A DNA stretch of 30,123 nucleotides from Treponema sp. (GCA_031277045.1 JAISLX010000058.1:1-30123), one strand, 5' to 3'; numbered from the stretch's first letter, positions 1-7,889 are shown. Program-made: numbers and translations. Notes: generated from the letters alone by a model not told the origin.

Positions 1-1293
1 GCCCGTAAGGGGAGCCACGGTTTCCGCGAATTTCGCCGGGTGGGCGGTGGAGAGGATCCCCAGGGGGCCGGAAATAAGGCCCCCGGCCAAAAGTTTGTCC
101 GCCGCGGTCCAGCCCACGCTGCTGTGGGGGTCCAGGAAATAGCCCGAGGCCCCATGGACGGCGCGGATGGTCTCCCGGGTCTCGTCATCGGAAACGGCGG
201 CCCCCAGGACGGCCTCTTTCATTTCCGCCCAGGACAGGTGGGCGGCCATACGCTCAAAATTGCTGGGGGCCCCCACGTCCATGGCGTTGGAGATGGTAGC
301 CAGGGAAGGCCGGGCCCGGTAGTCCCCGCTTTCCAGGTAATCGGGAACGGTTTTGTTGATGTTGGTAGCCGCCACAAAGCGCCGGACGGGGGCGCCCATC
401 TTCCAGGCGTAGATGCCGGCGGTAAGGTTTCCAAAGTTGCCGGAGGGAACCACCAGAGTAATGGCTTCGCCTTTCCGTACCCGGCATCCCGCGCCCGTCA
501 ATTCGCCGGGCGGACGGGATCCGGCGGCCGTTCCCGGCGCGTTACCTGTCCGGGGGCTGGCCTCCCCGTCGGGGTCGATCCGGCCCTCCAGGGCCCTGCC
601 GGCGGCGGCGGCGTAATAGGCCGCCTGGGGGATAAGGCGGGACACGTTGATCGAATTGGCGGAGGAAAGGTTAAGGCGTTTTCTAAGTCCGGCGTCCGCC
701 AGGGCGGCCTTGACCATGCGCTGGCAATCGTCAAAGCTGCCTTCCACCGCCAGGGCGCTGACGTTGCCCCCCAGCCCCGCGATCTGCCGTTCCTGCAGGG
801 GGCTTACCCGGCCCCTGGGGTACAGCACGGTAACGGAGATACCTTCCACGCCGAAAAAGCCGTCGGCCACCGCGCCCCCCGTGTCGCCGGAAGTAGCCAC
901 AATGATCCGCAGGGCCTTGTCCTCCCCCCGGCGGAGGTACGAAAAAGCCCGTGCCATAAACCGGGCGCCAAAATCCTTAAAGGCAGCGGTGGGACCATGG
1001 AAAAGCTCCAGCACCTGCCGGTCCCCCGCCCCGGCGAGGGGGGCCTCGAAGGGATAGGCGGCGCGGACCATTTCTTCCAGCGCAGGGGCCGGTATGCCGG
1101 GGCTTACCCAGGGCTTGATGGTTTCAAAGGCGATATCGCGGTAATCCATCGTCCCCAGGGAGGAACGGACCGCCGCCGGAAAAGACGGAATTTCCTCAGG
1201 CACAAAGAGCCCCCCGTCCGGGGCCAGACCGGACAGGGCGGCGGCGGCAAAACTCACCGATTCCGATTTGCTTCGGGTGCTAAAATAACGCAT
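1..1293 (-). CDS. thrC: Threonine synthase, C-terminus beyond the window edge
   Basis: PLP enzyme converting O-phosphohomoserine to threonine in the cytoplasm. Reading the minus strand from the ATG at 1293 gives an open frame of 431 residues with no stop before the edge. The N-terminus (MRYFSTR, then the LAPDGGLFVPE segment near 23-33) is typical of the family. The PLP lysine is K106 in PTAAFKDFGARF, followed by ATSGDTGGAVADGF near 133-146 and the VPSGNFGNLTAG phosphate-binding segment near 282-293. Residues 231-276 form a Gly/Pro/Arg-rich stretch between two conserved blocks where I expect a short connection, so this looks like a lineage-specific insertion. The start lies 10 bases after the permease stop without a clear Shine-Dalgarno sequence, which suggests translational coupling to the permease. 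The family assignment is firm; only the last few dozen residues are missing. Confidence 0.93.
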   Translation of the reverse strand, partial: MRYFSTRSKSESVSFAAAALSGLAPDGGLFVPEEIPSFPAAVRSSLGTMDYRDIAFETIKPWVSPGIPAPALEEMVRAAYPFEAPLAGAGDRQVLELFHGPTAAFKDFGARFMARAFSYLRRGEDKALRIIVATSGDTGGAVADGFFGVEGISVTVLYPRGRVSPLQERQIAGLGGNVSALAVEGSFDDCQRMVKAALADAGLRKRLNLSSANSINVSRLIPQAAYYAAAAGRALEGRIDPDGEASPRTGNAPGTAAGSRPPGELTGAGCRVRKGEAITLVVPSGNFGNLTAGIYAWKMGAPVRRFVAATNINKTVPDYLESGDYRARPSLATISNAMDVGAPSNFERMAAHLSWAEMKEAVLGAAVSDDETRETIRAVHGASGYFLDPHSSVGWTAADKLLAGGLISGPLGILSTAHPAKFAETVAPLTG

Positions 1294-1303
1294 AGACAGG
1301 CCG

Positions 1304-2605
1304 CTATTTTGAGGCGGCGGTTTTTTGGGGGAACACAAGGTTAAGAATAATCCCCGTTACGGTAGCAAGGGCTACGCCGGCCAGCTCAAACCGCAGATCC
1401 CTGGTAATGTTAAAAGCCAGCTTGCCGCCGCCAATGCCGATGACGAAGATCACCGATGAAATCGTAAGGTTCCGCTTGTCCTTGTAATCAACGCCGCTTT
1501 CCACAATGGTCCGCAGGCCGCTGGAGGCGATGATCCCAAAGAGGAGCATGGAAATTCCCCCCAGAACGGGGGTGGGAATGGTCTGGATCAGGGCGCCGAA
1601 TTTGCGGAAAAACGAAAGGACGACGGCGATAAGCGCCGCGCCGCCGATGACCCAGACGGAGTACACTCTGGTTATAGCCATGACGCCGATGTTCTCGCCG
1701 TAAGTAGTGTTGGGGGGGCCGCCCCAGAAAGCCGCCCAGGCTGTAGCCAGGCCGTCCCCGGCAAGGGTGCGGTGGAGGCCGGGGTTTTTGTAAAAGTCCT
1801 GGCCCACAACTTTACTGGTTACCAGCGTGTCCCCCAGGTGTTCGCAGATAGTAGCCAGGGAAACGATGATAAAGGTGAAAACCGCCACCATGTTGAATTT
1901 GGGAACCTGAAACGCGGGAAGGCCGAACCAGGGGGCGTCCCGGACAACCTGGAAATTGATGACGTGGTAGGCGGGGAAAAACAGACCCATGATTAGGGTA
2001 AAAAGGTAACCCGCCGTCAGACCGATAAGTATGGGAATAACGCCAAAAAAGCCCTTAAAAAAGATATTCGCCCCAACCGTTACCATCAGCGTAAACACAG
2101 CGATAGAAAGTAGCGCCAGGCTGTACTTCCCGTCCGCGCCGCCCCCTTCGTTCATGGCCATGTTCATGGCGGTGGGAGCCAGGTTAAGGCCGATAACCAC
2201 GATAACCGAGCCGATGACCACCGGGGGCAGGGCCCGGTCCAGCCAGCCGTAACCGGCGAATTTGACGACAAGTCCTACAAGACAGTAAAAAATCCCCGCC
2301 GCCACGGCGCCCCCCAGCGCGTAGGACATATTCGGTCCGCCGGGTCCGCCGGCTATGGCAATAATGGGCGGGATAAACGCGAAAGAGGAACCAAGAAACG
2401 CGGGGACCTTGGCGCCTGTAAGCATAATATAAATAAGAGTCCCCGTGCCCGCGGTAAACAGCGCCGCCGCCGGATCCAGGCCCGTCAGAATGGGCACCAG
2501 AATCGTGGCCCCAAACATGGCGAACACATGCTGGACGCTCAAAGGTATCCAGCGGCCCAGAGGCGGCCGTACACGGGGCCCCAAAACGTCGAATTGCTGT
2601 AACAT
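1304..2605 (-). CDS. uraA: Uracil/xanthine permease, NCS2 family
   Basis: Inner-membrane nucleobase:cation symporter of the NCS2 (UraA/PyrP/XanQ) family, importing uracil or a purine base. The 433-residue protein opens with PLGRWIPLSVQHVFAMFGATILVPILTGLDP, the family signature for the first membrane segments, and continues with many hydrophobic segments. An NTTYGENIGVMAITRVYS segment matches the conserved NCS2 signature region. I chose the ATG at 2605 over the in-frame ATG at 2617 because GGAGGT sits five bases before it and lies inside the longer reading. It is followed ten bases later by thrC on the same strand. The leader (2606-2760) carries three separate inverted repeats, so regulation there is likely. 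Substrate (uracil versus xanthine) cannot be decided by eye; residues I can see fit the uracil branch best. Confidence 0.9.
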   Translation of the reverse strand: MLQQFDVLGPRVRPPLGRWIPLSVQHVFAMFGATILVPILTGLDPAAALFTAGTGTLIYIMLTGAKVPAFLGSSFAFIPPIIAIAGGPGGPNMSYALGGAVAAGIFYCLVGLVVKFAGYGWLDRALPPVVIGSVIVVIGLNLAPTAMNMAMNEGGGADGKYSLALLSIAVFTLMVTVGANIFFKGFFGVIPILIGLTAGYLFTLIMGLFFPAYHVINFQVVRDAPWFGLPAFQVPKFNMVAVFTFIIVSLATICEHLGDTLVTSKVVGQDFYKNPGLHRTLAGDGLATAWAAFWGGPPNTTYGENIGVMAITRVYSVWVIGGAALIAVVLSFFRKFGALIQTIPTPVLGGISMLLFGIIASSGLRTIVESGVDYKDKRNLTISSVIFVIGIGGGKLAFNITRDLRFELAGVALATVTGIILNLVFPQKTAASK

Positions 2606-2626
2606 GGTTACCTCCATACAGGGTTG

Positions 2627-2663
2627 GACTTGTTCGATAACCCGGTTGGTTATCTCACAAGTC
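2627..2663. repeat. Family B hairpin (copy a), uraA leader
   Basis: Inverted repeat GACTTGT-tc-GATAACC, loop CGGTT, then GGTTATC-tc-ACAAGTC: 14 base pairs with a symmetric 2x2 internal loop. The inner AACC-CGGTT-GGTT core recurs in hairpins at 7295, 13560 and 14597, while the outer arms differ. It lies 22 bases upstream of the uraA start, just before the Shine-Dalgarno sequence. Confidence 0.75.
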
Positions 2664-2668
2664 TCCCC

Positions 2669-2702
2669 AAAGACACGGATTTTGTCAAAAATCCGTGTCT
2701 TT
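2669..2702 (+). terminator. 15-bp perfect hairpin in the uraA leader, terminator-like on the plus strand
   Basis: Arms AAAGACACGGATTTT (2669-2683) and AAAATCCGTGTCTTT (2688-2702) pair perfectly around GTCA. On the plus strand it is followed by a T-rich tail (TTGTTGTTTT), like an intrinsic terminator, but no plus-strand gene precedes it. On the minus strand, in which uraA is transcribed, the 3' side reads CTTTGGGG and lacks a full U-tract. It may be a leader structure of uraA rather than a true terminator. Confidence 0.5.
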
Positions 2703-2720
2703 TGTTGTTTTGAAACGGTT

Positions 2721-2750
2721 GTTGCTCAGAAACTGAGGTTTCTGAACAAC
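2721..2750. repeat. Family A palindrome (copy 1) over the predicted uraA transcription start
   Basis: Arms GTTGCTCAGAAAC and GTTTCTGAACAAC around TGAG, one mismatch between arms. The same 30-base palindrome occurs at 15764 and 23375 and in decayed form at 15858. It begins four bases downstream of a minus-strand TATAAT, so it would cover about -3 to +27 of the uraA transcript, a position typical of a repressor operator. Confidence 0.8.
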
Positions 2751-2753
2751 TTT

Positions 2754-2782
2754 ATTATATACGGAATACCCGGCTCAATGAA
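2754..2782 (-). promoter_or_regulatory. Predicted sigma-70 promoter for uraA-thrC
   Basis: On the minus strand: perfect -10 TATAAT (2754-2759), 17-base spacer, weak -35 TTCATT (2777-2782). Upstream of uraA and immediately adjacent to the family A palindrome. The weak -35 would suit an activated or tightly controlled promoter. Confidence 0.5.
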
Positions 2783-2854
2783 CCGCCGGCGCCCGGCATG
2801 CCGCTCAAATTTGGGATTTTGAAAGAAGCGTGTTCTGTTCGTTAAGCCGGGATT

Positions 2855-3691
2855 CTACGGCTCAAGCCCCGCGAAGGCTCCGTCCGCCTGGGCGCTGAAC
2901 CAGCCGAGAATAGCCTGCGCCCGGTTGGTAAAGGAATTGCCGATCCGGTCTCTCATACCGGGAAGCGCGGCGGCTTTGACCAGGGAAACGGCGTAGACCA
3001 GAAGATTGTCCCCGGCGTCAATGACGGCCACCAGGGAGCGCAGCTTGTCTTTGCCAACCGCGGAGATAATGCCGACTTTAAGGGCCGTAAGATTCCGCTG
3101 AACAAAGACAAAAGAATCGGATCCGGCATGGTAACGGTACTCGTAGATGTTGTCCCCAAAGGTAAGGTCCCGCTGGCGGGCGTAAAGGCTCAGGCCGGCG
3201 GGAAGTTCCGCATAGCGGGGATCGGGGAGTTCCCGCCTTGTATCAGGGGAATCGATGACCCGCGAGTATTCGTAAAAGATCCGCATAGTCCCGCGGCTTG
3301 CGGAGTAATACTGGATACCCTCCAGGCTGGAAATGGCCAGCGCGCTGTTAAAAACAGCGGTCCGCTCGGCCTCGCTCCAGACGGGCCGGGCCGCGAAGGG
3401 CGGTTTTTCGTAAAGGCTCAGGCTTTCGACCATGATACCGGTCCCCAGTTCCGCCAGGGTTTCCTCAAGCAGGGCCAGCACGTTCCCGTGCCGGGGGGCA
3501 AGGGCGGGACTTGGGTTTTTAAACTGAATCTGGGAAAGGATTTTTCCGGCCCGCAGTTCCGCCGCCGCCTCCGTTCCGGTCAGTTCTTCCAGACTTAGCG
3601 AAGCCGCCGGGACGGAAACCAGGAGCAGAACAAGGGCAAAACCCGGCGTCAGGCGCGTAAACCGTGATAATCCGGCGTCCATAATTTTCAT
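2855..3691 (-). CDS. Exported protein of unknown function (DUF6675-like)
   Basis: 278 residues. The N-terminus has a basic stretch and a hydrophobic run (FALVLLLVSVPAASLS, about 18-33), which reads as a cleavable signal peptide, so the mature protein is probably periplasmic. No lipobox cysteine is visible. The mature part is a soluble mixed domain with conserved-looking segments ALAISSLEGIQYYSASRGTM (near 125-144) and GDNIYEYRYH (near 186). This resembles a spirochaete-specific family that I recall as DUF6675, but I cannot check it here. It follows jag by 31 bases on the same strand, with no hairpin between them, so it may be the last gene of the rpmH-jag transcript. The Shine-Dalgarno sequence is weak; an ATG three codons later is an alternative start. 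Function unknown. Confidence 0.75.
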   Translation of the reverse strand: MKIMDAGLSRFTRLTPGFALVLLLVSVPAASLSLEELTGTEAAAELRAGKILSQIQFKNPSPALAPRHGNVLALLEETLAELGTGIMVESLSLYEKPPFAARPVWSEAERTAVFNSALAISSLEGIQYYSASRGTMRIFYEYSRVIDSPDTRRELPDPRYAELPAGLSLYARQRDLTFGDNIYEYRYHAGSDSFVFVQRNLTALKVGIISAVGKDKLRSLVAVIDAGDNLLVYAVSLVKAAALPGMRDRIGNSFTNRAQAILGWFSAQADGAFAGLEP

Positions 3692-3722
3692 TTACACCAC
3701 GGGTAGGCGGACATACGGCGGC

Positions 3723-4457
3723 TCAACGCGCCCCGCCGCGATAGTAGACCCGCACCTGCTTGTAGAGCCCTTCCCCCTCGCTCTTGGTTTCCACATCGGC
3801 AATGTCGTTCAGCGTGGTGTGGATCAGCCGGCGGTCAAAGGGATTCATCGGTTCCAGGAGGATGGAACTGCGGCTTTCGCGCACCCGGTCCGCCACCGTG
3901 TAGGCAAGCCGCACCAGGGATTCCTCCCGGCGGATCCGGTAGTTTTCGCTGTCCAGGATGATCCGCATGTCCTCCCGGCCCAGGCGTCCTGAGTAAATGT
4001 TGGCCAAAAGCTGCATAGCGTCCAGATTTTTCCCTTTCTTCCCGATGAGGATCGAGGAAAATTCCGATTCGATCTTGAGCCCCAGCTTCCGGTTTTCCCG
4101 GAACAAAACGGTTACCGTGCCGGAACAGTTCATCCGCTCAAGAAGCCCGTTCATAAAGGCTATCACGGCGGTTTCAAATTCGTTTTTGGGATCCGGGTCG
4201 CCGTAGACCGGCTGGCTGTACTCCCGCTTGCGCGGGTCTTCCGCCGTGTCTTCGGGTTCCGCGTCTTTCGCCGCCGAATTTTCGGACTTTACCGGCTTTT
4301 CCGTATGGACCTGAATTTTTACATAGCCCCGTTTGAACAATCCCTGCCGCTGGGTTTCCAGAATTTCCACGTCAAAGTCGTCTTTCTCAAGTCCCAGCTC
4401 TTCCGCCGCCCGGTCAATGGCTTCCTTTTCGGTACGGCCCTCAAATTCGTATACCAT
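3723..4457 (-). CDS. jag: Jag/KhpB, RNA-binding KH-R3H protein (SpoIIIJ-associated)
   Basis: 244 residues. The Jag N-terminal domain (about 1-50, MVYEFEGRTEKEAIDRAAEELGL) is followed by a charged linker (about 53-85). A KH domain comes next with the nucleic-acid loop GKKGKNLDAMQ at 139-149, then a C-terminal R3H domain with R209-x3-H213. KhpB proteins bind RNA and in Gram-positives influence cell division and envelope synthesis; the gene is conserved next to yidC. Here it directly follows yidC on the same strand in the order expected for Treponema. The upstream gap holds a weak family B hairpin (4494-4522). A GAGGAG Shine-Dalgarno sequence lies eight bases before the ATG. Length and domain order are normal. 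Confidence 0.93.
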   Translation of the reverse strand: MVYEFEGRTEKEAIDRAAEELGLEKDDFDVEILETQRQGLFKRGYVKIQVHTEKPVKSENSAAKDAEPEDTAEDPRKREYSQPVYGDPDPKNEFETAVIAFMNGLLERMNCSGTVTVLFRENRKLGLKIESEFSSILIGKKGKNLDAMQLLANIYSGRLGREDMRIILDSENYRIRREESLVRLAYTVADRVRESRSSILLEPMNPFDRRLIHTTLNDIADVETKSEGEGLYKQVRVYYRGGAR

Positions 4458-4493
4458 GTTTTACGCTCCTCGCGGTTAAAATGCCCGTTAAGA

Positions 4494-4522
4494 CGGTTCC
4501 AAAACGCCGGATTGTGGGACCG
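4494..4522. repeat. Weak family B hairpin (copy g) in the yidC-jag gap
   Basis: Arms CGGTTCC (4494-4500) and GGGACCG (4516-4522), with outer GTTAA/TTAAC at 4487-4491 and 4527-4531. The inner part CCAAAACGCCGGATTGTGG resembles the family B core but the innermost bases do not pair well. It lies 37 bases upstream of jag, in its leader. Confidence 0.4.
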
Positions 4523-4549
4523 CCTGTTAACACGGCCCTTGCCCGGCCT

Positions 4550-6442
4550 TTACTTCTTCTTTTTTTTGGGGGCGATAACAGGTCCCTTGCCGTTTTTGCG
4601 CTTAAAAACCTCGCCGCCGGTTTTGGCCGCTTCCGCGGAAGCGGCCAGTTCCATCCGCTTTTTGGCAAGATACTTGTTGATGGTCAACTGCTGCGCCATT
4701 GTAAGGATATTCGACATAATCCAGTACACCAGAAGCCCGGAAGGCACGTCGTAGAGGACAAAGAAGAAAATAATGGGCATGGCGTACAGCATAACCTTCA
4801 TCTGGGCGTTAGTCTGCTGATCCGGAGTCTGGGTAACTTTGCCGTAGAGCAGTTGGGAGCCCACATAGATGAAGGGGAGAAGCCGCAGATCCGTCCAGCC
4901 CAGAATGGGCATGGCGAAATTCTCAAAGTGAAACACCGACTCGGGAACCGAAAGATCCGGTATCCAGCCGGGAATAAACATAGCCCCCCGCAGGTCAAAG
5001 TGGTTGTTGAACAGGTTGTACATGGCAAGGAAAATGGGCAGCTGCAACAGCATGGGCAGACACCCGGAAAGGGGGTTGTAGCCTTCTTTCTTGTAAAATT
5101 CCGCCATAGCCATGTTCATTTTTTGGGAATTGTCCTTGTATTTTTCCTGAATCTCCTTGATCTTGGGGGCCAGAGCCTGCATCCTCAGCGTCGATTCGGA
5201 ACCCTTTTTGGTAAGCGGAAAAAGGGCCGCTTTGACCAGCAGCGTCAGGAGGATAATCGCTATCCCGTAGTTATGGACAATCCTGTTAAAAAACGTGAGC
5301 AGCATTTTAAGAAGCATTTCCAGCGGCGCCAGGAAACCCTTGGAATTGGCGACCTCCACAAGCTGCATGTCTTTGAGGAAAAAGCCGTTAGCCCCGGTGT
5401 TGTAGGGCTGCAGGTCCTCCTGGGTTTTGGGGCCCAGGTAAAACCGGTACACGTCCTCATTGCGGGGGGAACTTAGCTCCTGCCGGGAGATGTAAAGCCG
5501 GGACGCGGTGGAAAGCCCCGGTTCAGGACGCGCGGAAAAGGCCAGATCGTACTGGGGCAGCAGGGGAATGGCGATAAACGCGAAATATTTCCCCGCGATA
5601 GCGGACCATGACGCCCGGCTGTTGTTCAGAATGGCGGGACTCCCCTCGTTTACCTTTTCCTGCTTCCGCTTGCCGTTGGTAAAGGTAAAATAGTTCCGGT
5701 ATTCGTAACGCTGGTCCATTTTATCAACGGCCGGACCAATTTGGGGGCCAAAGCCCAGGGTATAAGCCGCCGGCGCCGCGCCGGGGTTTCCGGGGAAATT
5801 AAAGCCCGTCATGGAATGACCGCCGTCCAGGCCCAGCGTCAGCTCAAACATGTACTCGTTAGGTTTGAGGGTGTAGCGTTTGGTCAGCCGGAACTGTCCC
5901 CCCTCCGGAACCATAAAGTCCTGGTAAAAAACCACCGTGTAAGGGTCCCCCGAGGGACGTTCCACCCTGAACAGGGCGTTTACCGGCTGGGCATCCATGC
6001 CGCCAAAGGCGACGGTAAACCCGCGGGCCGCCTGCGTACCGCTTACCAGCATTTCCAGGGGCAATGAGTCGCTGTTGTGCTTCTTAAGCTTCCACGAAAC
6101 CAGGTCCCCCCCGACGTTACTGAATTCCGCGATTACGAGGCTGGTTTCAACCAAAATCCGCTGTTCACGCGCGAACTCCCCCTGGGCCGGACCGGCAGCC
6201 GCCGGCTGTGTCCCGGCGCCGGGAGAAGCCGCCGCCGGGGATTGCCGGGCTTCCGGGGCCGAAAGTTCCGGCGCGAGGCCGGGAGCCGGGGGGGCGGTAA
6301 CCACGGGAACGCCGCCGGATGTCCCGCCGGACACCGGAACGGCAGACGGCGGAACAGGCGGATAGACAAGGGCCATAATAAAATAAAAGCCCAGCATCAC
6401 CACAATCGAAAGCACAACGGCCAAAACAGTTCGTTTTTCCAT
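4550..6442 (-). CDS. yidC: Membrane protein insertase YidC
   Basis: Inserts and folds inner-membrane proteins, alone or with SecYEG. With the ATG at 6442 (AAAGGAA six bases upstream) the protein has 630 residues; an in-frame ATG at 6466 lacks such a site. It shows the Gram-negative layout. A first membrane helix (about 6-26) is followed by a long Pro/Ala/Gly-rich linker, then a periplasmic beta domain with QRILVETSLVIAEFSNVGGDLVSWKLKKH. The C-terminal Oxa1-like five-helix domain starts at about 385 (NYGIAIILLTLLVKAALFPL) and includes GCLPMLLQLPIFLAMYNLF. The tail ends in lysines (PKKKKK), a common ribosome-binding feature of YidC in some lineages. Neighbours yidD, rnpA and rpmH upstream and jag downstream confirm the call. 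Confidence 0.97.
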   Translation of the reverse strand: MEKRTVLAVVLSIVVMLGFYFIMALVYPPVPPSAVPVSGGTSGGVPVVTAPPAPGLAPELSAPEARQSPAAASPGAGTQPAAAGPAQGEFAREQRILVETSLVIAEFSNVGGDLVSWKLKKHNSDSLPLEMLVSGTQAARGFTVAFGGMDAQPVNALFRVERPSGDPYTVVFYQDFMVPEGGQFRLTKRYTLKPNEYMFELTLGLDGGHSMTGFNFPGNPGAAPAAYTLGFGPQIGPAVDKMDQRYEYRNYFTFTNGKRKQEKVNEGSPAILNNSRASWSAIAGKYFAFIAIPLLPQYDLAFSARPEPGLSTASRLYISRQELSSPRNEDVYRFYLGPKTQEDLQPYNTGANGFFLKDMQLVEVANSKGFLAPLEMLLKMLLTFFNRIVHNYGIAIILLTLLVKAALFPLTKKGSESTLRMQALAPKIKEIQEKYKDNSQKMNMAMAEFYKKEGYNPLSGCLPMLLQLPIFLAMYNLFNNHFDLRGAMFIPGWIPDLSVPESVFHFENFAMPILGWTDLRLLPFIYVGSQLLYGKVTQTPDQQTNAQMKVMLYAMPIIFFFVLYDVPSGLLVYWIMSNILTMAQQLTINKYLAKKRMELAASAEAAKTGGEVFKRKNGKGPVIAPKKKKK

Positions 6443-6489
6443 GCAAATTCCTTTTCGCGGATTCAAGCAGCCGAGCGCGCGGCAGACCG

Positions 6490-6708
6490 CTAATCAACCG
6501 GATCATAACCACCCGGATGGAAGGGATGACAGCGCAGGATCCGCTTAATCGCCATAAAACCGCCCCGGCGCAGTCCGTACTTTTCCACCGCCTGGTAGGT
6601 GTAGGCCGAACAGGTGGGGATATAACGGCAACAGGGGGGGAAACAGGGAGAAATGGCGTATTGATAAAACCGGATCAAAGACAACGCCGCTTTTCGTACA
6701 AAACCCAT
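6490..6708 (-). CDS. yidD: Membrane protein insertion efficiency factor YidD
   Basis: 72 residues, normal for the family. A short amphipathic N-terminus is followed by the signature [27 protein letters not shown] and ends with [13 protein letters not shown]. YidD sits on the inner face of the membrane and helps YidC-dependent insertion. The conserved cysteines (in [14 protein letters not shown] and RCHP) are all present. It lies three bases after the rnpA stop and 47 bases before the yidC start, the classical rpmH-rnpA-yidD-yidC order. Confidence 0.96.
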   Translation of the reverse strand: MGFVRKAALSLIRFYQYAISPCFPPCCRYIPTCSAYTYQAVEKYGLRRGGFMAIKRILRCHPFHPGGYDPVD

Positions 6709-6711
6709 CGC

Positions 6712-7113
6712 TTAACTTCCGTTTAGAAGAAGACCGGCCCGGGCGCAAAGCGCGGTAAGCTGATTCACGCGGACCGCAAGCCCCTCACGCCCGGAACGTC
6801 CCGGCTTTTCCACAGAGGCCGCAGGCGGATAAACCAGCAGAACCAGATCAAAGCCCCGCGCCAAACGGGGCCGCAGAAAACGGTACGCCTCCCGCCCCAG
6901 CCGCTTGGCCCGGTTCCGCGCCGGAGCGCTGCCGAATTTCCGCGCCAGCGTAAAACCTATCCGGTTATAGGGAAGACCGTTTTCCATCACAAACAACTTG
7001 GCGCCGGAACACGCACGGACCCTCCCCTGCTTAAAAACTTTCCGTATCCCCTCGCCGCGCTTCAGGCGCTCGTATCCCCGAAACCGGAAACCGGCCCCTT
7101 GCGCGCCGCTAAT
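6712..7113 (-). CDS. rnpA: Ribonuclease P protein component, non-canonical start
   Basis: Protein subunit of RNase P, which matures tRNA 5' ends. The RNR motif is clear: [34 protein letters not shown]. The first ATG (6996) would give only 94 residues and cut off conserved N-terminal sequence. The same frame is open upstream and encodes [29 protein letters not shown] split over two conserved blocks (ERLKR and IRKVFKQGR), which belong to every RnpA I know. There is no ATG, GTG or TTG that includes these blocks before the upstream stop. The best candidates are ATT at 7113, overlapping the rpmH stop (ATTAG, like a stop-start overlap), or a CTG just before LKR. I give the ATT version (133 residues); the exact start is uncertain but the N-terminal coding sequence is real. 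GTG at 7002 or TTG at 7005 would also give shortened proteins. Confidence 0.85.
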   Translation of the reverse strand: MSGAQGAGFRFRGYERLKRGEGIRKVFKQGRVRACSGAKLFVMENGLPYNRIGFTLARKFGSAPARNRAKRLGREAYRFLRPRLARGFDLVLLVYPPAASVEKPGRSGREGLAVRVNQLTALCARAGLLLNGS

Positions 7114-7264
7114 AGGGTTTCTTCTCGTCAGACGCCGTAAGCTTGTAACGCCCCTTGGCGCGGCGCCGCTTCAAAACCAGCCGCCCGCCCCGGGTCTTCA
7201 TCCGCGCCCGGAAGCCGAATTTGCGGTTCCTCTTTACCTTGCTGGGCTGATACGTCCGTTTCAT
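7109..7264 (-). CDS. rpmH: 50S ribosomal protein L34
   Basis: 51 residues starting [20 protein letters not shown], the universal L34 signature, continuing with a basic [15 protein letters not shown] stretch. It ends with a short acidic/basic tail, so it is slightly longer than the usual 44-46 residues. AGGAGA precedes the ATG by seven bases. It is the first gene of the rpmH-rnpA-yidD-yidC-jag group. Its stop overlaps the likely rnpA start by three bases. A good promoter lies about 185 bases upstream (7448-7476) and a family B hairpin sits in the leader. Confidence 0.97.
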   Translation of the reverse strand: MKRTYQPSKVKRNRKFGFRARMKTRGGRLVLKRRRAKGRYKLTASDEKKPY

Positions 7265-7294
7265 GGGAACATCTCCTGTACAAACACATGAACC

Positions 7295-7322
7295 TTTCCA
7301 AAACTAACCGGGTTTTGGGAAA
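7295..7322. repeat. Family B hairpin (copy b), rpmH leader
   Basis: TTTCCAAAAC, loop TAACCGG region, then GTTTTGGGAAA: 10 paired bases with one bulge. Read on the minus strand the inner part is CCCAAAACCCGGTTAG followed by TTTTGG, matching the family core. It lies about 30 bases upstream of the rpmH ATG, inside the leader expected from the 7448-7476 promoter. Confidence 0.7.
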
Positions 7323-7447
7323 CGCTCACATTAAGATCGATTGTAGGCTGCCTGGCAGCTTGTCCGCCCGGCGGTTTTTCGCGGGGACAGCCGCGCTCCC
7401 TTCGCGCGAAAAGCCCGGCGGCCGGACGCGGAATCCAGTGAAAAAAC

Positions 7448-7476
7448 AGTGTAGACAAGACGGCGGCTTTTGGCAA
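7448..7476 (-). promoter_or_regulatory. Predicted promoter of the rpmH-jag operon
   Basis: Minus strand: -35 TTGCCA (7471-7476), 17-base spacer, -10 TACACT (7448-7453). The predicted transcript starts near 7441 and has a leader of about 175 bases before rpmH. No other good promoter was seen between here and jag. Confidence 0.55.
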
Positions 7477-7640
7477 GGGGGCAATCTCAGAATAGAGGTT
7501 GCGGCTCCCGCAAGAAAACCCCGGCCGCTTTCCGGCCGGATTAGCTTTTTTTATATCTACAGGCGGCTCTTTTTTCGTCCAGTCGCCGCCGCCCGCGGGC
7601 CGCGTGTACGTGCCTGCCTACCCGGTCGTATACGCCGTTT

Positions 7641-7889
7641 TCAAGAAATCGCTGCCGGTGCCGTTACTTTGCCCCGGGAACGCATCCGCAGAGCCACCCA
7701 GTTGAGGTTACCGGTGATGGTCATGGGAATGGGGTTATCCGGGACGGAGCCTGGCGCCGTGGCAGCAGCCGACTCCGGTAACGAGGGCGAATCCGAATCC
7801 AGGGTACAGCCGCTCACGGCCAATCCCAGGACAAGCGCCGCCGCTATTCTTGCCGCGCACACCCCGTCAAAAAATCTGTTTCGTTTTAT
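7641..7889 (-). pseudogene. Short lipoprotein gene or remnant without a normal start codon
   Basis: The frame encodes a classical lipoprotein signal: basic KRNRF, hydrophobic AARIAAALVLGL, then the lipobox AVSGC, followed by a Ser/Asp/Pro-rich segment. After about 55 further residues (including PMTITGNLNWVALRMRSRG) the frame stops at 7641. A GTG at 7862 could start a 73-residue version but would drop the basic N-region. The well placed AAGGAG instead sits seven bases before an in-frame ATA at 7889, as if ATG had mutated to ATA. The frame after the stop is not obviously homologous to anything I know. It is either a small lipoprotein using a rare start, or a decaying gene. The signal peptide is the only firm part; function unknown. 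Confidence 0.45.

Noticed and set aside
40..1344. Long plus-strand open frame of 434 codons
   Set aside because: It is the complement of the threonine synthase gene; the product is Gly/Arg-rich with no family features, while the minus strand matches threonine synthase throughout.
4481..5476. Plus-strand open frame of 331 codons
   Set aside because: Opposite to the 3' half of yidC; no motifs, and rich in residues expected from complementary GC-rich codons.
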